From: Gammaproteobacteria bacterium
Lineage (GTDB): Bacteria; Pseudomonadota; Gammaproteobacteria; Thiohalorhabdales; Thiohalorhabdaceae
Length of the DNA: 6,098 bases
NCBI GenBank assembly: GCA_018609925.1
Contig: JAHEOG010000073.1
Coordinates: 1-6,098, forward strand
Reading direction: 5' to 3'
Below the pieces are notes generated by a model. It was not told the DNA's origin, made no database searches, and saw only the letters and a program-made list of their open reading frames with translations. Shown piece by piece: positions 1 through 4,082 of this stretch; position 1 is the first letter of the stretch, and the number at the start of each line of letters is the position of its first letter. The translations under genes and the position numbers were made by a program.

Positions 1-1766
1 AGGCGTCCGGCGACCACCAGGAAGAGAGCGACTCCGAGAAGGACATCCAGGCCAAAAGTGCCTCCTCGGACATAGTCAAGCTGGTCAATGAAATCCTGGT
101 CCGGGCGGTGCAGAAGGGGGCCTCCGATATCCACATCGAATCTGCCGAGTCCTCGGTGGTGGTGCGCTTCCGGGTGGACGGGGTTCTGCAGGTAATCCGG
201 CGGTTACCCAAAAAGGCCCAGAACGCGGTCATTTCCCGCCTCAAGGTGCTCGGTGGCATGGACATTTCCGACAGCCGGCGCCCCCAGGACGGGCGCATCA
301 AGCTCCGCGTCCACGAGCACCAGCTCGATATCCGCGTGTCCACCCTGCCCACCTTTTGGGGGGAGAAGGTGGTCATGCGTCTGCTGGACCAGTCCGGGGT
401 GGGCCTGGACCTGGATGTCCTGGGGTTCCTCCGCGGCGAGCGCGAGATGATCGACCAGATCATTCGCCAGCCGCAGGGGCTGATGCTGGTGACCGGACCC
501 ACCGGCTCCGGAAAAACGACGACCCTGTACTCAGTGCTCTCCTCCATAAATTCCGAGGAGATCAACATCATCACGGTGGAGGATCCGGTGGAGTACCAGC
601 TCCCCGGCATCAATCAGGTACCGGTCAATCCCAAGGCCGGTATGACCTTTGCCGCGGGGCTGCGCTCCATCCTGCGCCAGGATCCCAACGTTATCATGGT
701 GGGCGAGATTCGGGACCAGGAGACCGCTGAGATTTCCCTGGAGGCCGCGGAGACCGGCCACATGGTTTTCTCCACCCTGCACACCACCTCCGCCCCCGGT
801 GCCGTTACCCGCCTATTGGACATGGACGTGCCAGCCTACCTGGTGGCTTCCAGCCTGTCCGGGGTCATGGCCCAGCGCCTCCTACGCCGGAACTGCCCCG
901 ACTGCAGCGAGCCGGTGGAGGTCGGCGACGGGCTCCGCAAGAAGTACAACGTCCCCAGGGAGGTGGCCTTCTACCAGGGGAAGGGCTGCTCCAAGTGCGA
1001 CGGCCTGGGGAAAAAGGGTCGTATGGGGGTCTACGAGCTCCTGGTTCCCAACCGGGAGCTCCTGGACGGCATCTACTCCGGGGCCAATGAATCGGAGATC
1101 ATGGACCGCGCCCGGCAGGGCGGGATGCACTTGATGTTCGAGGACGGCTTGATCAAGGCCATGCGGGGAGCGGTTGACCTCCACGACGTGATTCAGAATG
1201 TGGGCGCCCCGGCGGGGGCCAAGATCGATGCTGAGCGCCTCCTTGATCAGGCCGATGTGGCCTGGGAGGAGCGCGGCATGGCGAGCAAGAGCAAGAAGGC
1301 CAAGAAGGCCGATGAACCGGAGACTGTCCTGGTCGTCGACGATTCCCGTACCATCCGGGACATGAGCCGGTTTGTGCTGGAAAGCGAGGGGTACCGTGTC
1401 CTTCAGGCTGAGGATGGCCGCGAGGGCTTCGAGGTGGTCTGCAAGGAAGCCCCCGATCTGGTGCTGACCGATATGCAAATGCCGAATATGAACGGGGACG
1501 AGCTGATCCAGAAGCTCAAGAATGAGCCCTCCACGCAGCATATCCCGGCGGTGGTTCTCACCTCCCAGGAGGGCGAGGAGACGGAAGCCGGTCTTCTCGC
1601 CCACGGGGCCGATGACTTCATCAACAAGCCGATCGAGCCCATGACCCTGACCGCTCGGGTGAAGAAGACCCTCTCCACCTACCACCGGTTCCACGGAGCC
1701 GGGCAAGAGCAGGCCGATTCGGCCCCCGATGAGACCGAATTGCCCCAGCAGGTAATCTCGCAATGA
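1..1766 (+). CDS. GspE/PilB-family assembly ATPase fused to C-terminal REC domain (5' partial)
   Basis: Hexameric motor ATPase of the type IV pilus / type II secretion class, cytoplasmic at the inner membrane, with a response-regulator receiver domain at its C-terminus. The frame is open to the left edge (first full codon at base 3; at least 587 residues). The GTG at 108 is internal, because family-typical sequence (IVKLVNEIL) precedes it; the true start and the usual N1 domain are off-window. Seen, counting from the first codon: SDIHIE N2 motif; Walker A GPTGSGKT at 165-172; Asp box VEDPVEY at 192-198; Walker B ending VGEIRD at 227-238; His box GHMVFSTLHTT at 252-262; zinc-type CPDC (298-301) and CSKC (329-332). 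After a Lys-rich linker comes a complete REC: acidic pair DD at 446-447, phospho-acceptor Asp490, Thr520 and Lys542. A 30-residue acidic tail follows. Which system it drives (PilB, MshE or GspE) cannot be decided without the N-terminus. The stop overlaps the next start. Confidence 0.93.
   Translation, partial: ASGDHQEESDSEKDIQAKSASSDIVKLVNEILVRAVQKGASDIHIESAESSVVVRFRVDGVLQVIRRLPKKAQNAVISRLKVLGGMDISDSRRPQDGRIKLRVHEHQLDIRVSTLPTFWGEKVVMRLLDQSGVGLDLDVLGFLRGEREMIDQIIRQPQGLMLVTGPTGSGKTTTLYSVLSSINSEEINIITVEDPVEYQLPGINQVPVNPKAGMTFAAGLRSILRQDPNVIMVGEIRDQETAEISLEAAETGHMVFSTLHTTSAPGAVTRLLDMDVPAYLVASSLSGVMAQRLLRRNCPDCSEPVEVGDGLRKKYNVPREVAFYQGKGCSKCDGLGKKGRMGVYELLVPNRELLDGIYSGANESEIMDRARQGGMHLMFEDGLIKAMRGAVDLHDVIQNVGAPAGAKIDAERLLDQADVAWEERGMASKSKKAKKADEPETVLVVDDSRTIRDMSRFVLESEGYRVLQAEDGREGFEVVCKEAPDLVLTDMQMPNMNGDELIQKLKNEPSTQHIPAVVLTSQEGEETEAGLLAHGADDFINKPIEPMTLTARVKKTLSTYHRFHGAGQEQADSAPDETELPQQVISQ
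1264..1271 (+). promoter_or_regulatory. Strong internal Shine-Dalgarno at the ATPase-REC join
   Basis: GGGAGGAG lies 6 nt before an in-frame ATG (1278) inside the ATPase-REC gene. It is a better match to the anti-Shine-Dalgarno than the sequence before any of the other three starts in the window. It could arise by chance, since GAG and GGA are common here, but its spacing and its place exactly at the domain boundary make real initiation plausible. Confidence 0.45.
1278..1766 (+). CDS. Possible internally initiated free REC protein (PilG/PilH/CheY-like), nested in frame
   Basis: Starting at ATG 1278, in the same frame as the fused gene, gives a 162-residue protein. It has a short Lys-rich N-terminus (MASKSKKAKKADEPE), then a full receiver domain: VLVVDDS acidic pocket, the phospho-Asp in VLTDMQMPNMNG, LTS switch Thr and NKP lysine. 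Its form is that of a stand-alone PilG/PilH-type regulator, with no output domain. The start is supported by the preceding strong Shine-Dalgarno and by its position after the ATPase domain ends (about 1203) and a 25-residue linker. It may be the relic of a formerly separate gene whose upstream stop was lost, or a working second start giving both fused and free REC. Sequence alone cannot show that it is used; the fused reading is certain, this one is inferred. Confidence 0.4.
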   Translation: MASKSKKAKKADEPETVLVVDDSRTIRDMSRFVLESEGYRVLQAEDGREGFEVVCKEAPDLVLTDMQMPNMNGDELIQKLKNEPSTQHIPAVVLTSQEGEETEAGLLAHGADDFINKPIEPMTLTARVKKTLSTYHRFHGAGQEQADSAPDETELPQQVISQ

Positions 1767-2221
1767 GCCCGGTGGCAGCCCGCGGCACGGCCCCCCAAGG
1801 GGAGGTCCTCCCCGAGGGCAGGTTCTCCATTATCGGGCTCCAGGGGTGGTATTTCGGGATCCCTCTGGAGCGCTCCCGGGGCGTGATGGAGGAGATCCAG
1901 CTCACACGCGTGCCCATGGCGCCGGAGGCCGTCCTGGGCCTGACCCATATGCAGGGCCGAGTCGTCACGGTGCTGGATCTGGCGCATCTGCTCGGACTGA
2001 CCGGGTCCGGCTCCGCCCAGAGCTTCTTCCTGGTAAGCGATGAGGATGAGCAGGTGGGATTGTTGGTGGATTCGGTGGAGGATATTGTCCTGGTGGCTCC
2101 GCTGGCCCTGGAGGCGATCGAGGTGGAGCTTCCCACGGGAGTTCGCGCCAATGCCTCCGGGTTCTTCCGCTGGCGTGGCCATAAGGTGGTGAACCTTTCC
2201 GTTGAGCGGTTGTTGAAGTAG
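1763..2221 (+). CDS. cheW: CheW-domain adaptor protein (PilI-like)
   Basis: A 152-residue single CheW domain protein, the cytoplasmic scaffold linking receptors to a CheA kinase. The domain runs from about residue 19 to the end: beta strand FSIIGLQGWYFGIPLE, then the receptor/kinase-binding segment GLTHMQGRVVTVLDL at 59-73, with the conserved Arg66 and the (P/T)VxDL motif, then GLLVDSVEDIV at 99-109. The C-terminal strand FFRWRGHKVVNLSVERLL resembles the 'gi...g...iliLd...ll' end of the family. The start overlaps the previous stop (ATGA, 1763-1766) and the upstream Shine-Dalgarno is weak, so translation is probably coupled to the ATPase-REC gene. With the receptor and kinase downstream it forms a complete core signalling unit. 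PilI-like by context; generic CheW by sequence. Confidence 0.93.
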   Translation: MSPVAARGTAPQGEVLPEGRFSIIGLQGWYFGIPLERSRGVMEEIQLTRVPMAPEAVLGLTHMQGRVVTVLDLAHLLGLTGSGSAQSFFLVSDEDEQVGLLVDSVEDIVLVAPLALEAIEVELPTGVRANASGFFRWRGHKVVNLSVERLLK

Positions 2222-2270
2222 CCCGAATTTCGGGGCGGTTCGTGGACCCAGACACCGAGGCGTATGCACA

Positions 2271-2276
2271 AAGGGA
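2271..2276 (+). promoter_or_regulatory. Ribosome binding site of the chemoreceptor gene
   Basis: AAGGGA sits 6 nt before ATG 2283 within the 61-bp gap after cheW. It supports this start over the out-of-frame ATG at 2264, which opens only a 10-codon frame. No T-tract terminator or clear promoter is visible in the gap, so the receptor is probably co-transcribed with the genes before it. Confidence 0.6.
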
Positions 2277-2282
2277 CGACGC

Positions 2283-3722
2283 ATGGCCAAGCTTAATATC
2301 CGGCAGCGCATCCTGTTGGGGATCAGCGCTATCCTGGCGCTTTGGGTGCTCATCATCGCGGTGACCTACGTGGTTCAGAACAACCAGGCCAGACTCCTTG
2401 AGCGCTACGCCGAGGCCAACCAGCAGGCGGAGGCCGTGGTGGAGATGCAGCTCGCCCTGGTGGGCCTGCTCCCCCCCATGAACTCCTATCTGCAGTCCCT
2501 CGAACAAAAGCACCAGGAGACGTTTCAGCAGGAACTGGAGAATTACGAGGAGGCCATGAGCCAGGTGGAGGCCATCCCCGATCTTCCCCAAGAGGCCCAG
2601 ACCCAGATCCAGGATATTCAGGACTTGGCCAGCCGGATCCGGGATCTGGGCTCCAACATCTTCCAGGCGGATGAGGTCACCTCCAATGCCGAGTCCATGG
2701 CCGGGGTAGCGGAATCGCTGGTGTATCTGGGTAAGGAGAAAGGGGATCAGCTGCGCCGGCACCTTATCCAGCGCGCCGAGGACCTCCGCTCCGAGGCCAA
2801 GCAGCAGTCCCAATTCGCCATTCTGGTCAGCCTCGGCGTTTCCGGCGTGGCCATTTTGATCGCCTTGCCCCTAACCTTCCTGCTGGTGGGTTGGATCCGG
2901 CGGACCGTCGCCGATATCCGCTCTCGGGTCCAGCAAGAGTCGTCTTCGATTCTCGAGTCGGTGGAGAACCAGGCCCAGTTCGCCACCGAGCAGGAGCAGG
3001 CCATGGGCACCATGACCCAGTCCATGGAGCAGATGAGCGGGGTGTCCCGGGATATCGCGCAGTCGGCGGCCTCGGTGGACGAGGTCGCCCGGGAGACCCG
3101 GGAGACCGCCCGCAACGGCGCCAAGGACGTGGAGAAGGTGGTCCGGTCGATGGAGGAGATCCGGAACAACGTCCGGGACATCAACAACAAGATTACCCAT
3201 ACCGGCACCAAGGCCCAGCAGATCGCCGACGCGGTGGCCTCCATCGACGAGATCGCCGACGAGACCCACATGCTGGCCCTGAACGCGGCAATCGAGTCGG
3301 CCGCGGCCGGCGAGTACGGCCAGCGCTTTGGCGTGGTTGCCGCGGAGGTCCGCCGTCTGGCCGAGCGAACCCGGGAGTTCACCGACGAGGCCAACCGGTT
3401 GATGCAGGAGGTCCGGTCCTCCACCCAGTCCTCCATCGAGGCCACCGAGCAGGGGGTGGAGGCCGTGGAACAGGGGGTGGACATGACCAAGCAGGCGGGC
3501 CAGGCGCTATCCGGGATCCTGGAGATGACCGACAGGACGGCCCAGGCCACCCAACAGATCGCTACCTCCACCGAGGAGCAGGACGCCTCTACCGCCGAGG
3601 TTCGCCAGCAATTGGAAGACATCTCGATCAAGCTCCAGGAGAGCGCGCAGAGCCTCCAGCATTCCAAGGAGATCGTTTACCGACTCAACGAGGTCTCCGA
3701 TCGGATGAATACCGAGCTTTAA
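2283..3722 (+). CDS. Methyl-accepting chemotaxis protein, two-TM, no evident HAMP (PilJ-like position)
   Basis: A 479-residue inner-membrane chemoreceptor controlling the downstream CheA-type kinase through CheW. TM1 is at about residues 12-31 and TM2 at about 178-203. The roughly 145-residue periplasmic part between them looks wholly helical, with Gln/Glu-rich amphipathic stretches, and may be a four-helix bundle sensor; it is much shorter than expected for PilJ. After TM2 only some 15-20 residues (GWIRRTVADIRSRV) precede a continuous coiled coil, and I see no HAMP domain. The conserved hairpin tip is at about 321-363: EIADETHMLALNAAIESAAAGE, then RFGVVAAEVRRLAER. It departs from the common AAIEAARAGE consensus but is clearly functional in type. 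Methylation-type Glu/Gln pairs occur on both arms. There is no C-terminal CheR/CheB-tethering pentapeptide (it ends RMNTEL). The ligand is unknown. It lies 61 bp after cheW and 21 bp before the kinase gene. Confidence 0.94.
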   Translation: MAKLNIRQRILLGISAILALWVLIIAVTYVVQNNQARLLERYAEANQQAEAVVEMQLALVGLLPPMNSYLQSLEQKHQETFQQELENYEEAMSQVEAIPDLPQEAQTQIQDIQDLASRIRDLGSNIFQADEVTSNAESMAGVAESLVYLGKEKGDQLRRHLIQRAEDLRSEAKQQSQFAILVSLGVSGVAILIALPLTFLLVGWIRRTVADIRSRVQQESSSILESVENQAQFATEQEQAMGTMTQSMEQMSGVSRDIAQSAASVDEVARETRETARNGAKDVEKVVRSMEEIRNNVRDINNKITHTGTKAQQIADAVASIDEIADETHMLALNAAIESAAAGEYGQRFGVVAAEVRRLAERTREFTDEANRLMQEVRSSTQSSIEATEQGVEAVEQGVDMTKQAGQALSGILEMTDRTAQATQQIATSTEEQDASTAEVRQQLEDISIKLQESAQSLQHSKEIVYRLNEVSDRMNTEL

Positions 3723-3731
3723 GGGGGCGCC

Positions 3732-3738
3732 GGGGGAA
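3732..3738 (+). promoter_or_regulatory. Ribosome binding site of the CheA-type gene
   Basis: The purine-rich GGGGGAA, 5 nt before ATG 3744, lies in the 21-bp gap after the receptor stop. It is the only plausible site for this start, which places the first Hpt helix (GFDFSAFIAGF) right at the N-terminus as is usual for CheA proteins. Confidence 0.5.
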
Positions 3739-3743
3739 CGCCT

Positions 3744-4082
3744 ATGGCAACCGGATTCGATTTCTCGGCCTTCATCGCCGGCTTCCAGGAAGAGGCCGAA
3801 GAGCGCCTGCAATCCATCGAGGCCACCCTGGTGGAGCTGGAGAAGGGTCGGGAGGACGCCGAGGAGCTGGAGAATCTCCGGCGGGATGCCCATTCGGTCA
3901 AGGGCTCCGCCAACATGCTCCAGCTGCCGGACATCGGGGAGACCGCTCACGTCCTGGAGGACACCTTCGCCTATCTCCGGGACGGCTTGGCCGTATCCGA
4001 TCAGACCCACCTGAACTTCATGTTCGAGCTCCTCGATAGTCTCCGTAGCCGGATCGGCAGCGCCGACGATCCCGAGTCGGAA
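3744..4082 (+). other. Hpt domain 1 of the CheA-type protein
   Basis: Helical Hpt domain at the N-terminus; the phospho-acceptor His50 is encoded at 3891-3893 in the motif AHSVKGSA, with the Lys and Gly that support the active site. It shares the pattern DFSAFIAGFQEEA with DLSGFLDGFQGEA of Hpt2, so the two are internal duplicates. Confidence 0.92.

Noticed and set aside
108..110. GTG as the start of the ATPase gene
   Set aside because: The frame is open to the left edge and the codons before it encode the conserved IVKLVNEIL segment that precedes SDIHIE in this family; the true start is upstream of the window.
1204..1277. Frameshift or assembly error joining two genes at the ATPase-REC linker
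   Set aside because: The linker is in frame with both domains without any shift and shows plausible coding sequence (AKIDAERLLDQADVAWEERG); a point loss of a stop cannot be excluded but nothing visible indicates an error.
882..1763. Long antisense open frame opposite the ATPase-REC gene
   Set aside because: It mirrors the codon bias of a GC-rich gene; its translation shows no recognisable domain, while the + strand carries all ATPase and REC motifs.
2222..2234. Small hairpin CCCGA-ATT-TCGGG just after the cheW stop
   Set aside because: Only a 5-bp stem with a 3-nt loop and no following T-run, so not a convincing intrinsic terminator; it may slightly affect mRNA stability but nothing supports this.
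2264..2296. 10-codon ORF (MHKGTTHGQA) overlapping the receptor start
   Set aside because: No properly spaced Shine-Dalgarno and no sign of a leader peptide; most likely chance.
1679..2813. Overlapping antisense frames across cheW and the receptor 5' end
   Set aside because: Low-complexity Arg/Ser/Pro/Leu/Gly-rich products opposite clearly coding sequence; no plausible domain.
2747..3667. 306-codon antisense frame opposite the receptor gene
   Set aside because: Ser/Arg/Ala-rich product typical of the reverse of a coiled-coil gene; the + strand encodes the highly conserved MCP hairpin.
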